Made by a program: the position numbers and the translations under genes
The notes under the pieces: generated by a model
Databases searched by the model: none
What the model was told of the DNA's origin: nothing
What the model saw: only the letters and a program-made list of their open reading frames with translations
Shown: piece after piece, positions 16,290 through 24,607 of the stretch
How positions within the stretch are numbered: position 1 is the stretch's first letter
How the letters are laid out: each line of letters starts with the position of its first letter
From: Streptomyces collinus Tu 365
GTDB lineage: Bacteria; Actinomycetota; Actinomycetes; Streptomycetales; Streptomycetaceae
Assembly: GCF_000444875.1 (NCBI RefSeq)
Contig: NC_021985.1
Span: forward strand, 8,018,170-8,082,169
DNA: 64,000 bases
Direction of reading: 5' to 3'

Positions 16290-17590
16290 CGTGCCTCCTC
16301 CGGGTGGGGGTGGGCGGAGGCCGGACGGCCGGTGAGACGGGCGAAACCGGCGGCTATCCGCGCCAGTTGGTCGGAGATGTGCGGCAGGCGGACGGGGTCG
16401 TTCGCGCAGAGCGCCTCCTCCTGCTCCTTCTCGTCGCCGTACAGGAGGCTGGTGGCGGCCTTGAAGCGCAAGGCGCCGGGATCGTCGCCCAGGAGATGGC
16501 CGCCCAGGACCACGACGCCGGACTCGTCCAGGAGTCTGTGGGCCAGCGAGGCGGAGTCGGTGACGCCCCGTGCCGTCAACTCGGCCCGCAGCGGCTCGAA
16601 GTCGGGGTAGACGTAGAAGGCGCCGGTCGGTGGGCGGCAGCGGGCGCCGGCGTCCACGGCGATGCGGTGCACGGCGCGGGCCACGGCGCCGTGCAGCCGC
16701 GCCGCGGCGCGCAGTCGCTCCACGATCTCCGGGGGCTCGGCGAAGGCGTATTCGGCGACCTGCTGCATGGGTCCCGCCAGCGTCGACCACAGCTCACTGG
16801 CGGCGGCGAGGACCCCGTCCCGCAGGCGCCGGCCCGTCGTCGCGGCGGGGAAGCGGGCCGCGCCGATCCGCCAGCCGCCCAGGCCGAGGTTCTTGGACAG
16901 GCCGGTGGTGACGACGGTGCGCTCGGGGGCGACCTCGGCGGGGCTGAGGAACCCGGTCGCGGAGGGGTCGTGGACGACGTCCCGGTAGATCTCGTCGGAG
17001 ACGATCACCAGGTCCTCGGCCCGTGCGAGGTCGCACACCGCACGCACGAGGGAGGCGGGGGCCAGGGTGCCGGTGGGGTTGTCCGGCAAGGTGACGACGA
17101 GCAGCCGCGGGTCGCGGCCGGCGGCGCGGGCGCGGGTGATCGCGGTGCGCAGTGCGGCGGGGTCGGGCACGCCGCCGCACTCGTCGGGCACGGGCACGCC
17201 GATCGTCCGCTTGCCCGCGTAGGTGGCCTGCGGGGCGTAAGTGTTCCAGGCGGGCCGGGGGAGCAGCACATCGCCGGGCACGGCGAGTTGCAGTGCCATC
17301 AGCAGGGGCTTGCTGCCGGGAGCGACGACGATCTGGCCGGGGTCCGTGGGCAGGCCGCGCCGGGCGAAGTACCCGGCGACCGCCGCCCGGACGCCCGCGC
17401 CGCCGGCGACCGGACCGTACGCGGCGCGGGCCGCACCCTTGGCCAGCTGTTCGGCGAGCTGCGGCAGCAGGGGCAGGCGTGCCTCCCCGAACGCCAGATG
17501 CACCAGCGTCTCGCCGGCGGCCCGCCGCTCGGCGACGAGTTGGTTCAGGGCGAGGTTCGCGGAGGGGGGCGGTGGCGCGGCGGTGGTCAT
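16286..17590 (-). CDS. PLP-dependent class I/II aminotransferase
   Basis: The product is a 434-aa fold-type I aminotransferase. It has the substrate-binding VVAPGSKPLLMAL region, TLPDNPTG, VSDEIYRDVV, and the PLP-binding Lys in TTGLSKNLGLGGWRIG, followed by the C-terminal domain with TGAFYVYPDFEP. It resembles aspartate/aromatic-type aminotransferases, but the amino donor and keto acid cannot be read off. ATG 17590 overlaps the radical SAM stop (ATGA). The position next to KamA suggests action on the same amino acid before or after amino-group migration. Confidence 0.88.
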   Translation of the reverse strand: MTTAAPPPPSANLALNQLVAERRAAGETLVHLAFGEARLPLLPQLAEQLAKGAARAAYGPVAGGAGVRAAVAGYFARRGLPTDPGQIVVAPGSKPLLMALQLAVPGDVLLPRPAWNTYAPQATYAGKRTIGVPVPDECGGVPDPAALRTAITRARAAGRDPRLLVVTLPDNPTGTLAPASLVRAVCDLARAEDLVIVSDEIYRDVVHDPSATGFLSPAEVAPERTVVTTGLSKNLGLGGWRIGAARFPAATTGRRLRDGVLAAASELWSTLAGPMQQVAEYAFAEPPEIVERLRAAARLHGAVARAVHRIAVDAGARCRPPTGAFYVYPDFEPLRAELTARGVTDSASLAHRLLDESGVVVLGGHLLGDDPGALRFKAATSLLYGDEKEQEEALCANDPVRLPHISDQLARIAAGFARLTGRPASAHPHPEEAR

Positions 17591-18921
17591 GCCGGACTCC
17601 TTTCGGCGAGCGTGCCGCCGCGGACGGCGGCGGCGATGTCGGCCGGGGTCGCAGGATCCAGTTCCAGCTCGTCCAGCCAGGCGGCCTCGGACGAGAAGCG
17701 GGCCCTGAAGGGGCGACCGACCAGTGCGGGGTCGCGGGCCTGGAGCATCCGCAGCCGGAAGAAGGAGCCCTGGGGGGTGTCCTCGACGCCGTCGACGACG
17801 ACCTTGCCGGGCGTGGCCGACATGACCGGGCCGCGCACGGTGCGGGCCAGCCCGGGAAGGGTTCGGTAGGCGGTCCGGAAGATGTCCGCCGCGCGGGCCA
17901 GCGGCACCTTGAAGTACTCGTGCGGTCCGGTGTCCCGCTCCACGAACAGGTAGTACGGCACCGCGCCGGCCGCCAGCTCGGCCCGCCACAGCGCGGCCCA
18001 CACCTCCGCGTCGTCGTTGACGTGGGCGGTCAAGGGGGCCTGGCAGTAGACGACGGCACCGGTGGCACGGATGCGGGCCAGGGCCCGCCGGGCCAGGGAG
18101 GTCTCCAGTTCGCGAGGATGGCTGAAGTGGGCCATCACCGCGAGCTGTTTGCCGGCGGCCACCACCTCCTCGAACAGGCGCAGCACGTCGTCGGCGTCGG
18201 TGTCCGTGGTGAAGCGCTGTGGCCAGTACGCCACCGACTTGGTGCCGATCCGGATGGTGTCGACCGACTCCACGGCCAGGAGCGGCGTCAGGTGGCGGCG
18301 CAGCCGCTCGGTGGTCATCACCATGGGGTCGCCGCCGGTGACCAGGACGTCGCTGACCTCGGGGTGTGCGCCGAGGTAGGCGAGCAGGCCGCCGGGGTCC
18401 GGGACGGCGAAGCGCAGGTCGGCGTCGCCGATGAACTGGGCCCAGCGGAAGCAGTAGGTGCAGTACGCGTGGCAGGTCTGCCCCTGGGCGGGGAAGTACA
18501 GGACCGTCTCGCCGTACTTGTGCTGCAGACCGGGCACTTCGACGCCGTTCAGGTGCGGCACGTTGTACCGCTGCTGGCCCGACGGGTGGGGGTTGAGGCC
18601 GGCGCGGATGTCCGCGATCGCCTCGCGCAGCAGGAGCTTGTCACCGGGGTCGGCGGACAGTTTGCCCAGGAGTTCCTCGTCGGCGAGGGGGAGCATGCCG
18701 CGCTGGGGGAAGGTGAGCTGGAACATCGGGTCGTCGGGTACGCGGTCCCAGTCGATGAGTTCGTTCAGGACGTATTCGTTGACCCGGAACGGCAGGACGA
18801 GGGAGATGCGGCGTACGGTCTCGCGGATCTCCCCGGGCAGGTGGTGACGGGCGGCGATGTCGTCGAGCTGGCGCGGCCCGTAGGCACGGAACCGCTCGGG
18901 GGCCGTCGGGCCGGCCGCCAT
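17587..18921 (-). CDS. KamA-family radical SAM enzyme (lysine 2,3-aminomutase-like)
   Basis: The product is a 444-aa protein of the lysine 2,3-aminomutase family. The radical SAM cluster motif is C150-HAY-C154-TY-C157, in a context (GQTCHAYCTYCFRW) close to the family consensus. Other matches are VLVTGGDPMVM and PLTAHVNDDAEVW. The C-terminal SATPGKVVVDG occupies the place of the PLP-binding PGGGGK segment but with fewer glycines, so PLP binding is likely though not certain. If it is an aminomutase it converts an alpha- to a beta-amino acid. ATG 18921 overlaps the carbamoyltransferase stop by one base (TGATG). Confidence 0.82.
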   Translation of the reverse strand: MAAGPTAPERFRAYGPRQLDDIAARHHLPGEIRETVRRISLVLPFRVNEYVLNELIDWDRVPDDPMFQLTFPQRGMLPLADEELLGKLSADPGDKLLLREAIADIRAGLNPHPSGQQRYNVPHLNGVEVPGLQHKYGETVLYFPAQGQTCHAYCTYCFRWAQFIGDADLRFAVPDPGGLLAYLGAHPEVSDVLVTGGDPMVMTTERLRRHLTPLLAVESVDTIRIGTKSVAYWPQRFTTDTDADDVLRLFEEVVAAGKQLAVMAHFSHPRELETSLARRALARIRATGAVVYCQAPLTAHVNDDAEVWAALWRAELAAGAVPYYLFVERDTGPHEYFKVPLARAADIFRTAYRTLPGLARTVRGPVMSATPGKVVVDGVEDTPQGSFFRLRMLQARDPALVGRPFRARFSSEAAWLDELELDPATPADIAAAVRGGTLAERSPA

Positions 18922-20585
18922 CAGCGACCCCCTCCCGCCGAGGCCTTCTTGCGGTACAGCTCGTCGCCGAGGACCAGGAAGTCGAGGTCCATGGAGCGGA
19001 ACGCGGCCAGCGCGTCGGCGGCGGTGTCGACGACCGGTTCGCCCTTGTCGTTGAAGGAGGTGTTGAGCAGCACCGGGGGCGCTCCCTGGGCGGCGAGGGA
19101 GTCCAAAACCGCGCCGACGGCCGGGGCCTCGTCGCCGAGCAGGACCTGGGGGCGGGTGGTGCCGTCGACATGGACGACGCCGGGAGCGACCTGACGACCC
19201 AGGTCGGTGACGCGTGCGGCGCCGAGCATGTAGCGGCTGAGGTGTTCCTGCTGCTCCCACAACAGGGCCCCGTACTCGGCCCGGGTCACCCCGGCGAAGG
19301 GCCGCCACTGCTCTCGGTTCTTCACCGCGTTGACCCGGGTGTTGACGTCCGCGGTGTCGGGCACGGCGACGATGGAGCGTCGGCACAGGGCTCGGGGCCC
19401 GACCTCGGCACGGCCTTGGGCGACCGCGCCGATCCGCCCCGCCAGGAGCAGGCCGGTCAGCTCGTCGGTGTCGAGCGCGCTACGCACCAGGTCACCGGTG
19501 TCGTCCAGGGGCAGACCGCCGGTGAGGACGTCGACGCCCAGGTAAGGGGTGAGCGGTTCGGTGCGGGGGCCGGGCGGGCGCACGCTCCAGGCGGCACCCA
19601 GGGCCACGCCGGCGTCGTGCGGGACCGGGGGCACGTAGAGGGGGCCCGGCAGGGTGCCGTTGGTGGAGCAGTTGAGGGCGACACCGCCGCTCAGGCACAG
19701 GTCCTCGACGCCGGCGGCCTTGCGGGCCTGGGAGGCGAGGTGGGTGACCGTCTCCTCCACCAGGCGCTGTGCGGTGTAGGCGACCAGCACCGCGCGGGGG
19801 TCGTCGGCGAGGCGCTCCTCGGGCGCGCCGGGTCCGTCGGCGCCGGCGATCCGGCTGTAGAGGCCCCGCCAGCGGGCGACGACCTTCTCGTACTGTTCCT
19901 TGATCTCCTCGGAGTCGGCTCGTCCCGCCCGTTCGGGCAGGGGGTCCAGGACCAGCCGGAAGTCGTCGCCGTCGAAGGAGACGAGGGGCTCGGGAGTGAG
20001 GCCGCCGGCGCGTCCGTAGGCGGCCAGGCCCATGGTCTTGCCGGCGTTGAGGAAGGAGAAGCCGAGCCACGTGGAGGCGGCGTCGTACGCGTACCCCAGG
20101 GAGGCGGTCCGCTGCCAGCTGCGTTCCAGCCGCGGTGCGCGGCCGTCCTCGTACGTCCAGATGCTGGAGGACTCGTTCTCCCCGTGTCCGTCGACGACCA
20201 GGACCCCGGCCTTCTTGAACGGGGAGGCGTAGAACGAGGAGGCGGCGTGCGCCTGGTGGTGGCCGATCCGCACCACCTCGGGGAGCCGGTCGCCGAAGTC
20301 CAGGCCGACGGCGTAGGCGAGGAACGAGGCGTCGTCGGCGAACCGGCCGGGATACAGCTGCTCGTCGTCCCAGCCGACGGCGACCACGTCGATGTCGGCG
20401 GCGGTGATGCCCGCCTGCTCCAGGCAGAAGCGGGCGGCGCCGCGCGGCTTGCGGTACAGGGAGTGACGGCGGCGGTTGCGCCGCTCCTCCTCGCAGAAGG
20501 CGACGACTCGGCCCTCGCCGTCGACGAGACAGGCGGCGGTGTCGTGGTGACCGGCCGGCGGCGCGTTGACGCCCAGGATCCACAT
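18921..20585 (-). CDS. NodU/TobZ-family O-carbamoyltransferase
   Basis: The product is a 554-aa carbamoyltransferase of the NodU/CmcH/TobZ type, which uses carbamoyl phosphate and ATP to carbamoylate a hydroxyl or amine through a carbamoyl-adenylate. The YrdC/Kae1-like part has the metal- and substrate-binding HHQAHA at 109-114, VVDGHGENESSS and LCLSGGVALNC. The C-terminal domain has VGPRALCRRSI and LLNTSFNDKGEPVV. Length is normal for the family. ATG 20585 has a GAAAGAGAA ribosome site. Its presence predicts a carbamate or ureido group in the product, or transient activation. Confidence 0.9.
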   Translation of the reverse strand: MWILGVNAPPAGHHDTAACLVDGEGRVVAFCEEERRNRRRHSLYRKPRGAARFCLEQAGITAADIDVVAVGWDDEQLYPGRFADDASFLAYAVGLDFGDRLPEVVRIGHHQAHAASSFYASPFKKAGVLVVDGHGENESSSIWTYEDGRAPRLERSWQRTASLGYAYDAASTWLGFSFLNAGKTMGLAAYGRAGGLTPEPLVSFDGDDFRLVLDPLPERAGRADSEEIKEQYEKVVARWRGLYSRIAGADGPGAPEERLADDPRAVLVAYTAQRLVEETVTHLASQARKAAGVEDLCLSGGVALNCSTNGTLPGPLYVPPVPHDAGVALGAAWSVRPPGPRTEPLTPYLGVDVLTGGLPLDDTGDLVRSALDTDELTGLLLAGRIGAVAQGRAEVGPRALCRRSIVAVPDTADVNTRVNAVKNREQWRPFAGVTRAEYGALLWEQQEHLSRYMLGAARVTDLGRQVAPGVVHVDGTTRPQVLLGDEAPAVGAVLDSLAAQGAPPVLLNTSFNDKGEPVVDTAADALAAFRSMDLDFLVLGDELYRKKASAGGGR

Positions 20586-20619
20586 ACGGCGTTCTCTTTC
20601 TTCGGAGGCGGGGTGAGGG

Positions 20620-23019
20620 TCAGGAGCCGAACCGCTGGAGGGCGTAGCGCACCTCGTGCCGGGCCCGCTCCAGCGCCGCGGCACAGTCCTCGGGGGTGTC
20701 GCCGACCGCGATCAGGGCGGCGAGGCGGGGCACTATGCCGTGCGGCGGCAACCGCAGGACGGTGCCGGGCCCGGCGACGGCGCCGCGCACGTCCAGGGAG
20801 CGGACGACGGCGTCGTACCCGGGGTAGAGGAAGCGGACCTCGGCGCAGCGGTCACGGCTCGGGGTGAGGGCCGGGGCCCGGCCCAGTGCCAGGGCGGCCG
20901 CCGCGGCGACCTGGTCGACACCGGTGGCCAGTTGTCCGAGCAGGGGGATGAAGTCGCCGCCCAGACGGCCGTTGACCTCGACGACGCGGGGCCCGGCCGG
21001 GGTCAGACGCAACTCGGTGTGGGTGACCCCGGTGCGCAGTGCCAGGGCGGTGTGCGCGGCGGTGACGACCGTCTCCACGTCCAGGGCCCACGGCTCATGG
21101 CGCCAGGGAGCGACGAGGTGCCCCACCTCCTCGAACGACGGGGCGAAACCGAGGCGTTTGCGGGCCACGTTGACGACGCGGACGACGCCCTGTTCGACGA
21201 CACAGTCCACGCTGATCTCGGGGCCGGTGAGGTACTCCTCCACGATGGCCCCGGCGAGCGGGTCGATGCCGGGGAACGACGAGGTGCAGGCGCGCTCCCA
21301 GGCGCGCTCCACCTCTTCCGGGGTGTCGGCCAGGGTGACGCCCACCGATCCGGCCAGGGACCGGGGCTTGACGACGACGGGCAGGCCGAGTTCCTCGGCG
21401 GCCAGGCGGGCCGTGGCGCGGTCGTGGGTGTGGCGGAAGCGAGCGGAGGGCACACCGGCGGCGGTCAGGATGCGGCGGGTGGTGAGCTTGTCACGGCACG
21501 CGCGTACCGCGCGGGGGGTGAGGTGCGGCAGGTCCAGGCGCCGGGCCACCTCGGCGGTCGTCTCCAGCAAGGTCTCGTCCCAGGTGAGGACGGCGCCCGG
21601 GCCGGGACGGCCGGTCAGGAGACCGGCGACGGCGGCGGTGGTGGCGTCGGCGTCCGATGTGTCGGCGGCGAGGAACCGGTCGCCGATGTGGGCGCGTTGC
21701 CAGTCGGGTTCGTGTGGTTGGACCAGTGCCGTCTCCGTCGTCGCGGCCAGCGCCTGGAGGGCGTACGCGCGGTAGGGCGGATTGCCGCAACCGACCAGGA
21801 CGAGCCGGGGCGGCGCCGCGGCGTCCACCGGCTCGCACACAAGGACCGTCTGTCGCGCGGTGCGCAGCACGGCGGCCTCGACCTCCGCGGAGTCGGCGCC
21901 GGAGAAGCGGAAACGGACACCGGCGTGCTCGTAGCCGCTCCGGTCCATCGACCGGCCCACCTCCGGGGCCCGGTGGGCGTAGGCACCGGAGTCCGGCACG
22001 TCGACCGAGGTGACCCGGCAGGGCTGGGGCACCGACGGCGGCACCAGCAGCCAGCCAGCCACCCGGCCGCCCGTGGGCAGCGCGGCCGGGGTGGGGTCGG
22101 GTGTGCCGGTCTGGTGGGCGAAGGCGGCGGCCATCAGATCGACCCCGTGCACCTCGCGCCAGACGAACGGCACCTCGGCGCCGCCGGGCCGGGCCCCCAG
22201 TTCCAGGACGGTGAGCTCGCCGGTGTCGCCGAGGAACAGTTCCAGGTGGAAGACGGTGGCGTGCGGCAGGAGAGCGGCGACGGCCTCCTGGGTCAGGGCG
22301 CCGACGCGCTGGAGGAGGGCGGCGTCGTCCAGTTCGACCGAGCCGAGGGCGTGGCCGGTGGTGAAGTCGAGGCAGGTGTTCAGGTAGCGCGAGGCCCGCC
22401 AGACACCCAGCCGCTGTCCGGTGTAGACGCCGTCCACGTGCAGGATCTCGTCCGGCAGCCAGGGCTGGACGATCATGTCGATGCCGGCGGGGAAGGCGTA
22501 GGCGGCGAGTTGGTCCGGCGTGTCGATCCTGGTGACGTGCGAACTCGCCGTGCCGCGCCGGGGTTTGACCAGGACCGGCCAGCCGTGAACCGCGGCGAAG
22601 GCGTGCACGGCGGCGTGGTGGGGCGCCTCGGCGGTGGGCGGCGCCGCCACCCCGGCGCGGGTCAGCCGCCGCGCCATCAGGAGTTTGTCGCGGACCGGCC
22701 GCAGCTCCTCGACTCCCGGGCCGGGCAGGGCGAATTCGTCGCGCAGGGTGGCGGCAAGGTCCAGGTCGGTCTCCTGGAGCGCCACGATCCGCGTCGGCTC
22801 GCCGATGTGCTCGATCAGGGAGCCCACCGCTTCGCGTACCGCCTTCTCGTCCTCCGTGCTGTCCACCAGCCTTACGGCGGCCGCCAGTTCGGTCGGGAGG
22901 TGGTCTGTGGCGAGTTCGGTGGTGACGTAGCTGACGCGGTGTTCGGTGTGGTCGAGGTATGCGGCGTAGTCGGCGTACCGGTCGGTCCAGCGGTGGATGA
23001 CGATGACGTGGTCGGACAC
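20620..23019 (-). CDS. Tandem ATP-grasp ligase (two ATP-grasp units in one chain)
   Basis: The product is a 799-aa protein made of two complete ATP-grasp-like units. Unit 1 spans about 1-390, with VLVKPRRGTASSH for ATP binding and LELGARPGGAEVPFV for metal binding. Unit 2 spans about 400-799, with VVVKPRSLAGSVGVTL, IVEEYLTGPEISVD and VVEVNGRLGGDFIPLL. Each probably forms an acyl phosphate and couples it to an amine, so one chain could make two amide bonds, or one half could be structural. GTG 23019 is supported by AAGGAGATCCC. Carbamoyl-phosphate synthetase also has duplicated ATP-grasp units, but its other domains are absent and the unit size differs. Confidence 0.85.
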   Translation of the reverse strand: MSDHVIVIHRWTDRYADYAAYLDHTEHRVSYVTTELATDHLPTELAAAVRLVDSTEDEKAVREAVGSLIEHIGEPTRIVALQETDLDLAATLRDEFALPGPGVEELRPVRDKLLMARRLTRAGVAAPPTAEAPHHAAVHAFAAVHGWPVLVKPRRGTASSHVTRIDTPDQLAAYAFPAGIDMIVQPWLPDEILHVDGVYTGQRLGVWRASRYLNTCLDFTTGHALGSVELDDAALLQRVGALTQEAVAALLPHATVFHLELFLGDTGELTVLELGARPGGAEVPFVWREVHGVDLMAAAFAHQTGTPDPTPAALPTGGRVAGWLLVPPSVPQPCRVTSVDVPDSGAYAHRAPEVGRSMDRSGYEHAGVRFRFSGADSAEVEAAVLRTARQTVLVCEPVDAAAPPRLVLVGCGNPPYRAYALQALAATTETALVQPHEPDWQRAHIGDRFLAADTSDADATTAAVAGLLTGRPGPGAVLTWDETLLETTAEVARRLDLPHLTPRAVRACRDKLTTRRILTAAGVPSARFRHTHDRATARLAAEELGLPVVVKPRSLAGSVGVTLADTPEEVERAWERACTSSFPGIDPLAGAIVEEYLTGPEISVDCVVEQGVVRVVNVARKRLGFAPSFEEVGHLVAPWRHEPWALDVETVVTAAHTALALRTGVTHTELRLTPAGPRVVEVNGRLGGDFIPLLGQLATGVDQVAAAAALALGRAPALTPSRDRCAEVRFLYPGYDAVVRSLDVRGAVAGPGTVLRLPPHGIVPRLAALIAVGDTPEDCAAALERARHEVRYALQRFGS

Positions 23020-23096
23020 GGGATCTCCTTGGCGCGGGCGTACGTTCGCTGGACGGTCGAGTCGGGCGGGTCCGCTGGACGCGGCGGGGCCGGGAG

Positions 23097-24353
23097 TCAG
23101 CGTCCGGGCCGCCGGGCCGCGGCCAGCAGCGTGTCGTGCAGCTCCCACAGGAGGTCGGCGCACACTTCGTGCCCGATGCCGGCGGCGGTCAGGCGCACCG
23201 ACAGGGTGCTGCCGCTGTCCGTCGAGCGTGCGTAGCAGCGCGGTCCGAGGGTGGTGAACGGCGTCTCACGGTCGACCGTGGCCTTGGCGTGGTCGTTACC
23301 AGCCTCGTCCCGGCCCTCGCCCGGGGGCAGGGTGACGTGGTTGAACGCGCAGACCGGACTGGGTGCTTCAGGCATGCCGGCACGCAGGGCGGCCACCTCG
23401 TCGACGTCGTGCATGCCGTGCCGGACAGCCGCGACACTGCTCCAGTGGACCCGTCGGGCGAGGTCCACCAGATCGGTGTCGGTGTGCTCGACGAGAGCCG
23501 GCACCCACTGGTTCATCGAGGAGACGAGATCCTTCCAGCGCCCGGCGAACCGGTTGGCGCTCATCAGCTGGACCAGTGCCGAGGTGACGCCGCACCGCCG
23601 GGCGACGACCGCGCTCCAGGCCGCCAGGACGGCACTCGCCACCGATGCCCTTGCCCGCTCGGCCACGGTTCGGGCGGCGGCGAGGGCTTCGGTCGAACGC
23701 AAGGTCGCCTGGACGACCTCACCGGCATTCCCACCGGTCTGCGGCAACTGGGCATGCGAGGCCCGTGCCAGGAGCCTGGCCCAGTGGTCGAGAGCGGCTT
23801 GCCGACGTCGCAGCCCGTCCGGGGCGTACTGCTCGCGCGCGAGGTGCGCGGGACCCGGCCGCTCGGCCACCGGATGCGCCGAGCCGGGGCCGGCCAGCTC
23901 GGCGAGGAGTTCTCGGCGCAGGAGCTCCTGCGCCCAGGCGTCGGCCACGATGTGGTGCTTGACGAAGAGCAGGTGCGCCACGCCGTCCGGTCCTGTGGCC
24001 AGTTGGGCTCGCCAGGCTTGCTCGCGGCCGAGGTCGAAGGGGCGGCGGGCCAGTTCGAGGGCGGCGCCGCGGTGGTCCGCGGCGGTGGTCACCGGGAGAT
24101 GTGCGGGGTCGGCGCCAGGTGGTTCGACCCACTGGCGCGGGTGGTACGGGTCACGCAGGTCGTAACGGGTGCGCAGCGAAGGATGGCGACAGGCGAGGAC
24201 GGTGAGTGCCGCCGCCACCTCGGGGGCCGTCGGCCCCGGCGGCAGCGCCCACACCGCGGCATTGTTCGGCTCGTGCCGGCGGCCCGACGGGAGATCCCGG
24301 ATGTCGTGCCAGACGGAGAGCTGGCCCAGCGAGAGTGGTTCCGTCGCGGTCAT
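23097..24353 (-). CDS. Free-standing NRPS condensation-domain protein
   Basis: The product is a 418-aa single condensation domain. The active-site motif reads HHIVADAW at 133-140, keeping both His and the Asp of HHxxxDG but with Ala in place of Gly. Other family-like segments are LSLGQLSVWHDIRD near the start and PFDLGREQAWRAQL. It should join a carrier-bound acyl group to an amine, peptide or alcohol acceptor. ATG 24353 is preferred over GTG 24359 because ACGGAG precedes it. It is the first gene of the minus-strand operon, facing the + operon across a 254-bp promoter region. Confidence 0.85.
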   Translation of the reverse strand: MTATEPLSLGQLSVWHDIRDLPSGRRHEPNNAAVWALPPGPTAPEVAAALTVLACRHPSLRTRYDLRDPYHPRQWVEPPGADPAHLPVTTAADHRGAALELARRPFDLGREQAWRAQLATGPDGVAHLLFVKHHIVADAWAQELLRRELLAELAGPGSAHPVAERPGPAHLAREQYAPDGLRRRQAALDHWARLLARASHAQLPQTGGNAGEVVQATLRSTEALAAARTVAERARASVASAVLAAWSAVVARRCGVTSALVQLMSANRFAGRWKDLVSSMNQWVPALVEHTDTDLVDLARRVHWSSVAAVRHGMHDVDEVAALRAGMPEAPSPVCAFNHVTLPPGEGRDEAGNDHAKATVDRETPFTTLGPRCYARSTDSGSTLSVRLTAAGIGHEVCADLLWELHDTLLAAARRPGR

Positions 24354-24539
24354 CCGCACTCCGTTCCCTACGACTTCCGGTATGTGGAATAACCTTTCCG
24401 TCGTGCAGGACCCAAGCTGTCATAGGGAGTTGAGGTGTGTCCAGGCCGATTTCCGAGGGGCGTCGGCGGCATCGCGACGATGGAGGTGGCCAGTGGCGGC
24501 CGGTTGTGAGAGTGTTCTGAACCATCAAAGTGGAATCAT

Positions 24540-24558
24540 GTTTCCGTAATGCGGAAAC
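24540..24558. promoter_or_regulatory. Perfect inverted repeat between divergent operons
   Basis: GTTTCCG (24540-24546) and CGGAAAC (24552-24558) form a perfect 7-bp inverted repeat with a 5-bp spacer (TAATG). It lies in the 254-bp gap (24354-24607) between the divergently transcribed halves of the biosynthetic cluster. A weaker related sequence, GGAATAACCTTTCC, lies around 24387-24400. The cluster has no regulator gene of its own, so an outside regulator binding here is a reasonable idea. Confidence 0.4.
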
Positions 24559-24607
24559 TCACGTGTTGGTGGTGCTCGCTGCCGCGCCACCCCGCCGGAA
24601 GGACCTC

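Noticed and set aside
20620..23019. Carbamoyl-phosphate synthetase large subunit
   Set aside because: Only the duplicated ATP-grasp layout fits; the oligomerisation and MGS allosteric domains are missing and the length is about 270 aa short.
20656..23235. 859-codon + strand open frame opposite the tandem ATP-grasp gene
   Set aside because: Composition is Gly/Val/Gln-rich antisense shadow; the minus strand has two ATP-grasp motif sets and a good ribosome site.
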